Assembly (NCBI GenBank): GCA_028875575.1
Contig: JAPPDF010000081.1
Location: 1 to 51,300, forward strand
Source of the DNA: Acidobacteriota bacterium
GTDB taxonomy: Bacteria > Acidobacteriota > Terriglobia > Versatilivoradales > Versatilivoraceae
Direction: 5' to 3'
Length of the DNA stretch: 51,300 bases
Part shown: in pieces, positions 9,283 through 18,563 of the stretch
Numbering within the stretch: the first letter of the stretch is position 1
How the letters are laid out: each line of letters opens with the position of its first letter
Notes under the pieces: model-generated
The model's input: the letters and a program-made list of their open reading frames with translations, nothing else
The model's database searches: none
What the model was told of the DNA's origin: nothing
Program-made: the position numbers and the translations under genes

Positions 9283-10326
9283 ATGACCAGTCAACAGGGA
9301 GATCAGCCGTTCAGAGTGGTGAATGTGGACTGCGACCGTCCGGATGAAGACAAGGAACGCCTCTATGCCCCGGAGAGAAAAGCTGTCGGGGACCTGGGAG
9401 GGGAGTTGATTCTGCTGTCGGCGCAGACCGAGGATGAGATCATTCGAGCTTGCGCCGGAGCCCGGATCATCCTGACCGAGGGCTTGTTCACACCCATTAC
9501 CAGGAGAGTCCTGGAGGCCCTGCCCGATTGCTGGGCCGTGGGCCGCTACGGGATCGGAGTGGACAATATCGATGTCGAGGCTGCCACCGACTGCGGCATC
9601 GTGGTCTTCAACGTGGCCGACTACTGCGTGGAGGAGGTTGCGGACCACGCGGCGGCCCTGGTGCTGTCCTGTGCCCGGCGCGTGGTCATCCTCGACCGCC
9701 ACGTGAGGGCTGGCGGTTGGGACCGACCTCCGCTGGAACACCCGTTGCGCCGCATCGGTCGGCTGACGCTGGGACTGGTCGGTTTCGGCAACATCGGACG
9801 CCACATGGTCCCCCGGTTGCAGGGATTCGGCATGCGCATTCTGGCCACCGACCCCTACGTGGATCCCCGCTTGGCTGCTGAAGCCGGCGTGGAGCTGACC
9901 TCGCGGGAACGGGTCCTGGGAGAGTCGGACGTGGTGTCCCTGCACACCTTTCTAGCCGCCGGGACCCGGCACCTCATCGGCGCTCCCGAGTTGAAGCTCA
10001 TGAAGCCCTCGGCGTTTCTGGTCAATACCAGCCGGGGCGGCGTGGTGGACGAGACAGCGCTGATCCAGGCGCTGCAGGAACGGCGGATCGGCGGCGCCGG
10101 TCTGGATGTGACCGAGGAGGAGCCACTGGGGGCCGACAGCCCCCTCAGAAGGCTGGACAACGTGGTGCTCACACCCCACCAGGGATCCAGCTCGGTGGAG
10201 TCGGGCCAGGACCTTCGCCGGGGCGTGACCGAGGCCCTCTCCTGCATGATCCAGGGATACCTGCCTCCCTTCGTGTTTAATCGCTCCGTCAAACCCAGAG
10301 GGGAATTGAGCCCCAGGCCGGTGTAG
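9283..10326 (+). CDS. D-isomer-specific 2-hydroxyacid dehydrogenase (CtBP/phosphoglycerate-dehydrogenase-like)
   Basis: This is a 347-residue NAD-dependent dehydrogenase that would interconvert a D-2-hydroxyacid and its 2-keto acid in the cytoplasm. The Rossmann glycine motif is LGLVGFGNIGRHM (about residue 165). The catalytic set is visible: Arg in NTSRGGVVDE (~247), an acidic stretch TEEEPL (~283), and His in LTPHQGSSS (~303). GRYGIGVDNIDVEAA is the typical entry to the catalytic/NAD lobe interface. There is no C-terminal ACT domain, so it resembles the short 'C-terminal binding protein' branch rather than full-length SerA. It stands alone, flanked by repeats on the 3' side. The exact substrate is not predictable. 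Confidence 0.9.
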   Translation: MTSQQGDQPFRVVNVDCDRPDEDKERLYAPERKAVGDLGGELILLSAQTEDEIIRACAGARIILTEGLFTPITRRVLEALPDCWAVGRYGIGVDNIDVEAATDCGIVVFNVADYCVEEVADHAAALVLSCARRVVILDRHVRAGGWDRPPLEHPLRRIGRLTLGLVGFGNIGRHMVPRLQGFGMRILATDPYVDPRLAAEAGVELTSRERVLGESDVVSLHTFLAAGTRHLIGAPELKLMKPSAFLVNTSRGGVVDETALIQALQERRIGGAGLDVTEEEPLGADSPLRRLDNVVLTPHQGSSSVESGQDLRRGVTEALSCMIQGYLPPFVFNRSVKPRGELSPRPV

Positions 10327-10330
10327 CTTG

Positions 10331-10472
10331 TCTGAAACACCCCTGTTTCGCCCCGATGAGTCGTCCCGTCGTATGGGTCGGCAGCGCGCCTAGGTAAAAA
10401 GTGAATAGTGGCCAGTGGTTAGTGGCTAGTTATTTAATCGTCACGTTCAGCATCTGAAACAAACCTGTTTCA
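10331..10472. repeat. Dispersed intergenic repeat modules A and B, copy 1
   Basis: Module A (10331-10411) starts with the short palindrome GAAACACCCCTGTTTC and runs through CCCGTCGTATGGG to AAAAGTGAATAGTGG. Its reverse complement recurs at 20076-20155. Module B (10428-10456, TATTTAATCGTCACG then AGCATCT) recurs in the same orientation at 19964-19992. A second palindrome, GAAACAAACCTGTTTC, follows at 10455-10470. Both locations are non-coding, and the inner part of module A can form a GC-rich hairpin (clearest in the 20 kb copy). Confidence 0.7.
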
Positions 10473-10551
10473 CTCTCATATGATCGGCACGGCAGGGTGG
10501 AGGCGGGGCTGATCACTGACAACTGACCACTGATCACTATTCACTCCCTTC

Positions 10552-11718
10552 CTAACCCCAGGTCTTCAGCGGATGGCGGCGATCCTTGAGAGGCAGGTCC
10601 ACCCTGGCTCCGGTCTTCTGCGACTGGTAGACCGAGGTGATCATTTCGATGGTCCAACGCCCATCCTGCTCGCTGCAGGCCGGCTTGCGGTCCTGCTCGA
10701 TGGCCTCCAGCAGGTCGGCGACCAGCAGGGCGTTGCCCAGGGTGCGGCTGTCGGCCCGGAAGCGACCTGCTGCCGGCGGTTTCGCCTCGATGGGCTCCCA
10801 GCGGTGGGTCTCGTCGGGCAGCCAACCCGGTGAGCGCAGGATGTAAGGCCGGCCCCGCGGATAGACGTCGTTCGGCAGGTGAATCACGCCCCTGCTGCCA
10901 TAAATCCAGAGGCCGAAGCGCTTCCGGTCGGTTCGATCGCTGGCCTTGGAGCCGAAGTAGGAGTGGATGCCGCCGGCGAAGCCGAATACCGCCGCGATCT
11001 GATTGCCGGCTACCGGTCCGACAGGTTCGGTAGCCTCCCTGGCCTGCCCGCGGCCCACCTCCTTGCCGTCTTCTGAGACGTGTGCGAAGACCCACTTGGG
11101 GTCGCCCAGGAAGTAGCGCATCATGTCGCAGATATGGGAACCCAGCACCATCAGGTCCTCTCCGCCGGCGCGCCGGTCCTCCTTGCCCCGTCCCCGCACC
11201 TCCTGGATCATGCCGATCTCGCCGGCTTCAATCATCTCCTTGACGCGGATCACAAAGGGAGAGGTCCGCATCTGGTGGGCCATCTGGACCTTAACATGGT
11301 TCCGCTCCACGGCCGCCACCATGCGGTCGGCATCGGTCAGGCTTGGGGCGAAGGACTTCTCATGGAAGATGTGGCAGCCGGCTTCGGCGGCAGCCGTGGT
11401 CATGGCCGCCCGCTGGTCCAGCCAACGCGGAGCGATGGCCACGATATCCAGCCTCTCGCGGTCCAGCATCCGGCGGTAGTCGCGGTAATCCCGCCGGGCG
11501 CCGGTGCGCTCCCTGGCCCGGGTGCGGCCCTCGTCGTCCGGGTCCGCCACCGCCACCACCTCGGTATCGTCAAAGACGCGCCACACCGTATCGAGCCCGT
11601 GCCCGTAGTTGCCGCGGCCGGTGTGGCCAATCACGCCGACGCGGTACTTTTTCCGTCCCGCCCAGCCCATAGCCGCCAGTCCTGCCAAGCTTGCCTCTAG
11701 AAAGGATCGCCGTTTCAT
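10552..11718 (-). CDS. Tat-exported Gfo/Idh/MocA-family oxidoreductase
   Basis: This is a predicted NAD(P)-dependent sugar or cyclitol oxidoreductase of 388 aa. The start at 11718 gives MKRRSFLEASLAGLAAMGW, a twin-arginine signal. An upstream in-frame ATG (11754) would bury that signal. The Rossmann motif follows at once (YRVGVIGHTGRGNYGHG). The family EKP motif appears as HEKSF, so the usual Pro is Ser, and GSHICDMMRYFLG carries the catalytic-region His. Exported members of this family are common in Acidobacteriota and Planctomycetes and act on host or plant-matrix sugars. The YbjQ gene lies 32 bases upstream on the same strand. Substrate is unknown, and the EKP deviation makes classical chemistry less certain. 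Confidence 0.85.
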   Translation of the reverse strand: MKRRSFLEASLAGLAAMGWAGRKKYRVGVIGHTGRGNYGHGLDTVWRVFDDTEVVAVADPDDEGRTRARERTGARRDYRDYRRMLDRERLDIVAIAPRWLDQRAAMTTAAAEAGCHIFHEKSFAPSLTDADRMVAAVERNHVKVQMAHQMRTSPFVIRVKEMIEAGEIGMIQEVRGRGKEDRRAGGEDLMVLGSHICDMMRYFLGDPKWVFAHVSEDGKEVGRGQAREATEPVGPVAGNQIAAVFGFAGGIHSYFGSKASDRTDRKRFGLWIYGSRGVIHLPNDVYPRGRPYILRSPGWLPDETHRWEPIEAKPPAAGRFRADSRTLGNALLVADLLEAIEQDRKPACSEQDGRWTIEMITSVYQSQKTGARVDLPLKDRRHPLKTWG

Positions 11719-11750
11719 TACAAGGTTTCCGAAATTATACTCGTCCAGGT

Positions 11751-12071
11751 TCAAAAAATGACAACGGCGGTGCCGCTGACGCTCACCATCAGCATGCTGC
11801 CCTTTCCGCCCAGCACTTCGTAGTCCAGGTCGATTCCCACCACGGCATTGGCTCCCAGGTCCCGTGCGGCCTGCTCCAGTTCTCCCAGGGCGATAACCCT
11901 GGCCTTGGCCATTTCCTGTTCGTAGGCGGCGGACCGGCCTCCGATCAGGTCCCGTATCCCGGCAAAGAGATCCTTGACCAGGTTGGCCCCCAGAATGGCC
12001 TCACCGGTCACGATGCCGCGATACTCGCGGATGGATTTGCCTTCGATCGAGGGAGTTGTCGTCAGGATCAT
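11751..12071 (-). CDS. YbjQ/UPF0145-family protein
   Basis: This small cytoplasmic protein (106 aa) is of the YbjQ family, annotated elsewhere as a 'heavy-metal-binding domain' and forming pentamers in solved members. Recognisable features are an N-terminal [24 protein letters not shown], the central Glu/Ala-rich helices with [31 protein letters not shown], and a terminal strand [11 protein letters not shown]. Length is as expected (about 105). It is 32 bases upstream of the Gfo/Idh gene on the same strand and may share a transcript. The family's biochemical role is not established. Confidence 0.9.
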   Translation of the reverse strand: MILTTTPSIEGKSIREYRGIVTGEAILGANLVKDLFAGIRDLIGGRSAAYEQEMAKARVIALGELEQAARDLGANAVVGIDLDYEVLGGKGSMLMVSVSGTAVVIF

Positions 12072-12334
12072 CTATTACCTCCGGTTGGTCAACCCGCACT
12101 TCCCACCGGGCCGCTGGATGAGTGATAAATAATGAGCTTTTTGCAAAATTCGCAGCGAGGCAAGTCATCGTGCCGGCAAACCTGAGGTACTGCCTTTTTC
12201 AATATCGGGTGCGACTTGGTGAAAAATGCTGTCTAAGCACAAAAGTCACAAGTTGTGTTTTTGTGCCTTTTGTGGCCATTCCCGGCAAACGTCCCGCTGC
12301 CGAATCTTGCAAGAGGCTCGTGAAAAAAGACAGC

Positions 12335-15300
12335 TCAGGCCTGCTGCTCCGAGCGCGGTGCCGAGGTTACGCTCTGCTTGACCCGCTCGCCCAGGTGCCG
12401 CCAGAAGAGCCAGCCGGCAACCAAGGGACCTGCCGCCGCCAGGCCATAGTGCAGCAGGGCTCCCCCGTAGGGTTGGTCGACCGCCTGCTGGATCAGACCC
12501 AGAGCCAGGTAGGAAGCCAGCGCCAGAGGGATCAGGCCCGCCTCGGTCCGCAGATAGATATAGGCGGCCAGCAGCACGGCGCCCAACAGCAAACCCATGA
12601 CCAGCCATTCCCCCAGACCCTCGACGTCGGCGCCCTGCACCGCCAGCCCCAGCAGGATCAGCAGGCCGCCGGCGTAGCGGCGCCGGCTCCAGCCGCGGGT
12701 CAGGACCTCCACGAGGGTGACCGTCACCAGCAGGACGCACAAGAGCGTGAGGTATTGGATGATCGCTTCCATCAGCGGACCGATTGCCGGCAGGTAGTCG
12801 TCCATCACTCTGAACTGAGGCCATGCCGGAGCCTTGGCGGCGGCAAAGGCGGTTGCCAGCACCTCGAGACCCTTGGCTGCGACCCCCATTGCCACCCCCA
12901 GCGCGATTTTTGCGCCGGTGGGTTCATCGCCCCAGAAACCCGAGGCCTTGACCCAGCCGAACAGCAAGGCCACCAGGAGAGAGAGAAAGAGGATCCCGAT
13001 GAGGCTGCCCGCAATCAGCGCCAGAAGCTGGTGACTTAGTGGCGCGGCCGTGGTCAGATTCGAGGTCAATGCCGGCCATCGATTGAAAAAGACAATCAGA
13101 CGGAGCAGAATCAGGATAGAGGCCAGCCAGAAGAATGTCCGAGCCGAAAACTTCCCCCGGCTCCACCGGATCAGCGCGACCACGGCTCCGACCACCGCTC
13201 CCAGCACCAGCAGGCCGCCGCCGACAATGCCGAGGATCCTGACAAGATTGCCGCGGCTGCGCTCGTCCCGCTCCCAATCCTCGGGCAGGTGAACCAGGCG
13301 GTAGACGTCGGACACTTCGTCTCCCGCTACCACAACCGCTACCCGGGCCTCGCCCTGCGGAAGCGACTGGGTCCGATCGGCAAAGACAAAGGTCCAGTCC
13401 CTGCGGGCCGGCCGCTGAGAGGGGTCGGCCGAAACCTCCTCGAGATCTCCCGTTGCCAGGCCGAAACGGCCCGAAACCGCGGCCTGGGCCTTGGACCGCG
13501 CCTCCTCCTCGGACAGGGCCGCTCCCTCCCGGGCTTCCGGAAGCCTGTGGATCACACGGGGGACCGAGTCCGGGTCGGCCACAATCACCCGGTACTCCTC
13601 TGCCCGCTCCTCCACGCTGCCTTCAAAGGTGGCATAACGAATCCTCCAGTGCGCCCCGGGCACGTAGGAACCGGCCAGTTGGCCGTGGGCCTCCCGTCCG
13701 GCCGTCTGCCAGACAAAGCGGCCGGACCGGGTCGGCTCCCCCCGGACGGAGACCATCTCCCGCCAGGACGGAGGAATCTGAACACCTCTCTCCTCCAGCG
13801 CATCCCGGGCGATCGTCACCGCCTGCTCCCGGTCCACCTCCAGCGCGGGCACGTCCGTCTGGAATCTCCCCAACAGGACCCAGACCGCCAGCCCGGCAAT
13901 CCCGCCCAGGAGCAATCCGGACCGCAGAGCCGGAGACAGGACTGGAACGCTCGCCACCGGCGGCGCTTCCGTCTCGGACTCGGACTCTCGGGCCGGAGGG
14001 GGACTCCAGGCTCCGTTCAACTTGTCGGGCGTCAGAGCGCTCCATTCCCGGGACCGCCATCTGACCCACCCGATGGCGCCCAGGGGAACCAGGGTGAGCA
14101 GGACCACCAGGACCTGATCGATCCAGACGCCGGGCGCCTCGGACACGAACAGCGGAATGGCGAACCAGACCACGTCGAAGGCGAAGTGGAGCACGATGGC
14201 CGGCAGCAGCCCATACCTCAGGTAGATGGCGCCGAAGAAAAGGGACGGCAGGATCAACTCCACCACCCGGGCGTAGGCGGGTTGGGTGGGATAGGCCGCG
14301 TGGCCGGCCCCGAAAATCAGCGCCTGCAGGACCATGGCGGCTCCGATCCAGAGCGCCGGCTTCCCGAAACGACGCCCCAGCAGCGCAGCGCCCGCCAGGG
14401 GGACGGCCCGAAACAGGCACTCCTCCCAGAAACCGGCCTGAAGCGAAATGGCAATGGATGAAAGCCAGGGCAGATAGGTCGCCAGCACATCCGGCTCCAG
14501 CAGCGCATTGGAGGGGGACCACCAACCCAGCACGTTGTTGGAGAAGAAATAGAGAGCCACTTCATACCCGAAGAAGAGCGGCACCAGTAGATATCCCGCC
14601 ACCGTGTATCCCAGGACCGGCCTCGTATTGGCCACTCCCCGAGATCCCAGTTTCCAGAATTGAATATGGTGGGGAAAGGCCTTCCGCGAGAGCGACTCGG
14701 CGGCCATGAAGGAGAGAGTCAGCACAATGCCCAGGGCCACGAACTGGACCAGGGCCCCCACGATCTGGTCGGCCAGGAATCCCTGCCGGGACAAGGCCGT
14801 GTCATAGTTCATCCAGGCCAGCGGCAACTGGTTGAGGGCCACCAGGCCTTGCAGAGAGGCAACCAGCAGACCCCAGAAAAGGGCTTGTTTCCACAGCACC
14901 CATCCCCGGCGCAGGAGAAAAAAAAGACCGATGAGACACCCGCCCAGGATATAGACCAACACCATGGCCACGCCTCCAACGGTCCCGATGGTGGTGTTGG
15001 AGGAGCGCATCTCCTGGTAGCGCCGGTTGAAGGACTCGGGCACCTTGATATAGCGCCCGATCTCGGTGAACCGGTCCCCGCTCACCGTCAAACGCAGCCG
15101 GTAGCGAGCTTCCCCGATATCCCGGCGCCGGTGCTCGTAGACCAGCCGATGATCGGTTCGCCCTCCCGGCTGCACTTCCTGGGCGTGCTCCACCAGTTCA
15201 TAGGGCCCAAGTTCGATTCCCAGAATCTCCTTCAGCCGGGATTCGGCCAGATGTCGGGCCTTCTCTTCCGAGAGCGTGGCTCCCGGCTGGTCTTCCGGGA

Positions 15301-15697
15301 GCGTCTCGCGAAACCCCCACAGCTCTCCGGCCGGGGTAAAGCGAATCAGGCTCTCGGTGGTCTCCTTCTCGCGAAAGTGTCGGACTCCCCAGGTGTAGGC
15401 GGAGTAGAGGTCGCTGGCCATCACCCTGGTGAAAGCCTCCTTGCCCCCGCCCTCGAGCTCGATGAAGTTCTGCACCTGAGAACTCGAGCCGAAGGAGGCC
15501 GCCTGCTCATAATCCTGCGGGCCCCAGTGGTAGCGACCGGCCAGCTCCTTGGCCCGCTGCAGGGCGGTGGCCCGATCCATCTGAAGATCCAGGGTGATGA
15601 GAGGGAAAGCCTCCCCAAAATACCGGTAAGCCCCCACCAGGGAACTCAGCGAGAGCAGCACCAGCACGATCCAGAAGAGAGGGCGATTGGTTTTCAT
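12335..15697 (-). CDS. CPBP (CAAX-type) intramembrane protease, internally duplicated
   Basis: This is a 1,120-residue polytopic inner-membrane protein. Unit 1 has an N-terminal membrane anchor, an extracytoplasmic PepSY-like region (~40-230) and a multispanning CPBP/Abi domain. The domain's glutamic protease motifs are FWEECLFR (~422-429), GAGHAAY (~462-468) and HFAFDVVWF (~502-510). Unit 2 (from ~630) repeats the layout: DREQAVTIARDALEERG parallels DRATALQRAKELAGRYH, GAALSEEEARSKAQ parallels GATLSEEKARHLAE, and a multispanning block follows. In unit 2 the position matching EECLFR reads LTLLCVLL, so it appears catalytically dead. Typical CPBP proteins are 200-300 aa. Function (CAAX-like processing, bacteriocin immunity or signalling) is unknown. 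Confidence 0.85.
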   Translation of the reverse strand: MKTNRPLFWIVLVLLSLSSLVGAYRYFGEAFPLITLDLQMDRATALQRAKELAGRYHWGPQDYEQAASFGSSSQVQNFIELEGGGKEAFTRVMASDLYSAYTWGVRHFREKETTESLIRFTPAGELWGFRETLPEDQPGATLSEEKARHLAESRLKEILGIELGPYELVEHAQEVQPGGRTDHRLVYEHRRRDIGEARYRLRLTVSGDRFTEIGRYIKVPESFNRRYQEMRSSNTTIGTVGGVAMVLVYILGGCLIGLFFLLRRGWVLWKQALFWGLLVASLQGLVALNQLPLAWMNYDTALSRQGFLADQIVGALVQFVALGIVLTLSFMAAESLSRKAFPHHIQFWKLGSRGVANTRPVLGYTVAGYLLVPLFFGYEVALYFFSNNVLGWWSPSNALLEPDVLATYLPWLSSIAISLQAGFWEECLFRAVPLAGAALLGRRFGKPALWIGAAMVLQALIFGAGHAAYPTQPAYARVVELILPSLFFGAIYLRYGLLPAIVLHFAFDVVWFAIPLFVSEAPGVWIDQVLVVLLTLVPLGAIGWVRWRSREWSALTPDKLNGAWSPPPARESESETEAPPVASVPVLSPALRSGLLLGGIAGLAVWVLLGRFQTDVPALEVDREQAVTIARDALEERGVQIPPSWREMVSVRGEPTRSGRFVWQTAGREAHGQLAGSYVPGAHWRIRYATFEGSVEERAEEYRVIVADPDSVPRVIHRLPEAREGAALSEEEARSKAQAAVSGRFGLATGDLEEVSADPSQRPARRDWTFVFADRTQSLPQGEARVAVVVAGDEVSDVYRLVHLPEDWERDERSRGNLVRILGIVGGGLLVLGAVVGAVVALIRWSRGKFSARTFFWLASILILLRLIVFFNRWPALTSNLTTAAPLSHQLLALIAGSLIGILFLSLLVALLFGWVKASGFWGDEPTGAKIALGVAMGVAAKGLEVLATAFAAAKAPAWPQFRVMDDYLPAIGPLMEAIIQYLTLLCVLLVTVTLVEVLTRGWSRRRYAGGLLILLGLAVQGADVEGLGEWLVMGLLLGAVLLAAYIYLRTEAGLIPLALASYLALGLIQQAVDQPYGGALLHYGLAAAGPLVAGWLFWRHLGERVKQSVTSAPRSEQQA

Positions 15698-16107
15698 GGG
15701 TATTTGTCCAGATCAATGGTCGATCGATTGTGCAGGGCTTCCTGCAAACTGACACCTGCAGTGCGTCAAGAGCTTTTGGTGCAAGAGAGCGCGTTCCGAG
15801 ACAGCGAAACTCATCCATCACCTGCTCGGCTGAGTGGAAGATTCAAAACGCCCACCTACCAGTCCGGCGTTCCAAAAAGGTGCCAAGCCCTGCCGATTAT
15901 GCCACATGGACGGCCAAATGCAGTCGGACACCCTACAGCTCAGTCCCTGAATCGAAATGGATTATGAACAACCCTCACACAATTTACATCCGGATCTCTC
16001 CGGCGTGTCCTGGCGGCCGGGAGATGCGGGCTGGACAAAGCGATTTCCTCGGACATATTCTTGCAGAGCGGGCAGGGGCACCCGGGGAGAGGAAGGAGCA
16101 CGAATCG
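15698..16107. other. Divergent intergenic region upstream of the MoaD-like operon
   Basis: These 410 bases lie between the minus-strand protease gene and the plus-strand operon. No gene, hairpin or clear promoter was seen. The purine run GGAAGGAG at 16091-16098 serves as the ribosome binding site of the next gene. Confidence 0.4.
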
Positions 16108-16422
16108 TTGGCGGCCTCAGGAAAGTCGTATCATATCCGCGTTCAGCTTTCTGCAGCCCTCTGCAGATATGCCGGGTGTCCCTCGGAGCTGGCGTTATCG
16201 GCCGCCACTGTCGGCTCGGCCCTGCGGCAACTCGAGCCAAGCCATCCCCGGCTGTATCGCTCCATTTGCCAGGAGTCGGGGGCCCTTCGCCCCCATGTCA
16301 ACCTCTTCCTCAACAGTGACCGAATCGACGAGTTGAACGGAATGGACAGCCGGCTTCAGCCAGGCGACATCCTCACCGTTCTACCCGCGGTTTCAGGAGG
16401 TTCTCCGTGCCGGAACGGGTAA
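16108..16422 (+). CDS. MoaD/ThiS-family ubiquitin-like sulfur carrier-like protein
   Basis: This is a 104-residue protein from a TTG start chosen because GGAAGGAG lies nine bases upstream and because the fold begins just after it. The visible MoaD/ThiS pattern is a first strand YHIRVQLSAALCRYAG, a helix SALRQLEPSHPRLY, then LRPHVNLFLNSDRI and a closing QPGDILTVLPAVSGG. The diglycine normally ends the protein and is adenylated and thiocarboxylated by an E1-like enzyme. Here six more residues (SPCRNG) follow it, so processing would be needed, or the 3' end is just read-through caused by overlap with the next gene (16 bases). The next gene encodes a BNR propeller protein. The role is unknown. 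Confidence 0.75.
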   Translation: MAASGKSYHIRVQLSAALCRYAGCPSELALSAATVGSALRQLEPSHPRLYRSICQESGALRPHVNLFLNSDRIDELNGMDSRLQPGDILTVLPAVSGGSPCRNG

Positions 16423-17498
16423 TTCTCTCGGTGGGAACCAAGAAGGGACTCTTTGTGGCCGAAGCGACCAAGGACCACAGCGGGTTTGACCTGCGCGGGC
16501 CGTTCGGAGCCGGCGCACCGGTCGATGCCACCCTGATCGACAGGCGGGGCGCCCCCCGCATCTATGCCTCCAGCCGCAACATGTTTTTCGGCATGAAGAT
16601 CCTGGTCTCCAGTGACCTGGGCCGTAAATTCCGGGAGACGGGGTCGTCGCCCGCCTTCTCCAAGGAGGATGGACGCACCCTGACCAACGTGTGGGCGCTG
16701 GAAGCGGGCGCCGCCGAAGGGGAGCTGTTGTCGGGAGTCGAACCCGCGGCGCTCTTCCGAAGTCGGGATGGCGGAGACTCCTGGGAGCTGGTTTCCGCCA
16801 TCAGCAACCACCGGCACGCGCCTCACTGGCAGCCTGGCGGCGGCGGTCTCTGCCTGCATACCATTATCCGCTCGGAGAACCGAGTGCACCTGGGGATCTC
16901 GACAGGAGGCCACTATCTGAGCGAGGATGGTGGAGAAACCTTTGACGCCTCCAACCAGGGAATCGCAGCGGCATTCCTGCCGGACCCCTATCCGGAGTTC
17001 GGCCAGTGCGTCCACAAGATCGCCGTGCACCCCGACAATCCGGAAAGACTCTACATTCAGAATCACGGCGGCTTCCCCGAACAACCAGGCATCGGCGTGT
17101 TGCGCAGCGACGACCGCGGCCGCAGTTGGCGGTCAATCGCCGAAGGGCTTCCCTCCGATTTCGGGTTGCCGATCCTCATCCATCCCCACGACCCCGAGAC
17201 CGTCTTCGTGATGCCGCTGGAACCCGTGACCCGCACCTGTCCCGGAGGCGCGCCCGCGGTCTGGCGCAGCCAGGACGGAGGCGGTTCCTGGAGACGCCTG
17301 AACCGGGGACTTCCCGAAAGAGAGAGCTACTTCACCGTGCTGCGGGATGCCATGGACTTCGACCGGCTGGCCTCGCCGGCGGTTTACTTCGGGACCACTA
17401 CCGGGCAACTCTGGATGGGTCGGGACGGCGGGGAGGACTGGACGTGCCTGTTCCATTCGCTGCCGCCGATCCATTGCCTCAAGGCCACCGTAGTGTGA
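16407..17498 (+). CDS. BNR/Asp-box beta-propeller protein (sialidase/sortilin-like fold)
   Basis: This is a 363-residue protein from a GTG that overlaps the MoaD-like gene. It contains about five Asp-box-type repeats: FRSRDGGDSWELV, YLSEDGGETFDAS, LRSDDRGRSWRSI, VWRSQDGGGSWRRL and LWMGRDGGEDWTCL. This indicates a six- or seven-bladed propeller like sialidases and Vps10/sortilin domains. No signal peptide is visible, so it is predicted cytoplasmic, which is unlike true exo-sialidases. The FRIP motif and the Arg triad of sialidases are not evident, so hydrolase activity should not be assumed. Its coupling to a ubiquitin-like protein suggests a shared but unknown function. Confidence 0.8.
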   Translation: MPERVILSVGTKKGLFVAEATKDHSGFDLRGPFGAGAPVDATLIDRRGAPRIYASSRNMFFGMKILVSSDLGRKFRETGSSPAFSKEDGRTLTNVWALEAGAAEGELLSGVEPAALFRSRDGGDSWELVSAISNHRHAPHWQPGGGGLCLHTIIRSENRVHLGISTGGHYLSEDGGETFDASNQGIAAAFLPDPYPEFGQCVHKIAVHPDNPERLYIQNHGGFPEQPGIGVLRSDDRGRSWRSIAEGLPSDFGLPILIHPHDPETVFVMPLEPVTRTCPGGAPAVWRSQDGGGSWRRLNRGLPERESYFTVLRDAMDFDRLASPAVYFGTTTGQLWMGRDGGEDWTCLFHSLPPIHCLKATVV

Positions 17499-17533
17499 CA
17501 GGGGCCATCTTGGGCACAGGGCAGAGGAGACCC

Positions 17534-18550
17534 ATGTCAATCCCCTCAAAGACCGTCAACCGCCGGACCTGGCTGGCCGGCGCTCTGTCTCTGAGCTCAC
17601 TGCCCCTGGCCGCCTGCCTGAACCGCCGGTCGACGCCTTCGGAAACCACCGCCACCGACTTTTCGCGCTCTTTCTGCTACTACATCCCCAAGAACCAAAA
17701 GATCCTGGTCCGCATCCAGATCGAATGCCGGTGCGAGGTCTTCGACCGTTCCAGCGGCCGCTCCGACGAATACTTTCTGACCGTGCGGACCCAAACCGGC
17801 CTGAGGACCGACCCGCCGTCCGCCCACCTCGATCCGGGTTACGACTTCTGGATGATATTTTCCGGAAAGCATGTGTTGATCCGGCGCGTCCATACCTCCT
17901 CCTACAACCTGAACCCCAGCCGGCCGGCAGTGGATCGGTTCCATTCCAGCGGTTGGCGCCTTCAGCCCAGTCCGGCCAGGTTGCTAAGCTCCGGAAAGGA
18001 GATTCGCGAAGCCGTCCAATCCTGGCGTCCCCTGGTGGCCGTCAGCGAGTTCGTGGGCGATGATCCTTCACGTGGCTACCGGATCGAGTACCCGGTCAAA
18101 TGGGCGGACGGAAATCCGGATGACACCTTCCGCGTCGAAACCGGCCCGGTGGTGCTGCTGGACCCCGATCGGACCGAGGTGGGGCGCAGCCTGGAGTTCG
18201 ACGATTTTCAGTGGGCCTACCTCGACTATCGCTCGTTCGACCGGGTGCGCTGTTTTCTGGAGAAGCCGACCTCCATTCTGTCGGGGGCCACCTATCAGCC
18301 GCCCGACCGCCTTCCACGCCGACATCCGGCCCTGACGGGCAAACAGGTCGCCCAAATCCGGAAGCGCCTCTTCAGCGGGTGGAAATCGCCCCTGCCCTTC
18401 GACCGATTGCGCAAGCTGTTTCAGACCGATCACCATTCGGCCGTCGACCATCGACCGGTATCCACCACCCTTTACGCCCTCGATTCACCGGCTGATGAAC
18501 CGATGGCGCACAACGCGGCTCGTCCCCGGGCAGAAGAGATCGCATCCTGA
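17534..18550 (+). CDS. Tat-type lipoprotein of unknown function
   Basis: This is a 338-residue protein with an N-terminal twin-arginine signal (VNRRTWLAGAL) ending in a lipobox-like LAAC near residue 28, so it is probably exported folded and lipid-anchored. The ATG at 17534 is preceded by GAGGAGA. The body is rich in Arg, Asp and aromatic residues, with no motif I recognise. Segments such as KNQKILVRIQIECRCEVFDR and YRIEYPVKWADGNPDDTF suggest a beta-rich fold. It lies 35 bases after the propeller gene and 13 bases before the sialidase gene, so it belongs to the same operon and may act on the same extracellular substrate. No function is assigned. Confidence 0.7.
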   Translation: MSIPSKTVNRRTWLAGALSLSSLPLAACLNRRSTPSETTATDFSRSFCYYIPKNQKILVRIQIECRCEVFDRSSGRSDEYFLTVRTQTGLRTDPPSAHLDPGYDFWMIFSGKHVLIRRVHTSSYNLNPSRPAVDRFHSSGWRLQPSPARLLSSGKEIREAVQSWRPLVAVSEFVGDDPSRGYRIEYPVKWADGNPDDTFRVETGPVVLLDPDRTEVGRSLEFDDFQWAYLDYRSFDRVRCFLEKPTSILSGATYQPPDRLPRRHPALTGKQVAQIRKRLFSGWKSPLPFDRLRKLFQTDHHSAVDHRPVSTTLYALDSPADEPMAHNAARPRAEEIAS

Positions 18551-18563
18551 AAGGAGCTTACCC

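Noticed and set aside
17006..17533. Long upstream extension of the lipoprotein frame into the propeller gene
   Set aside because: The extension lies in another frame of a gene with clear Asp boxes. The Tat signal and ribosome binding site fix the start at 17534.
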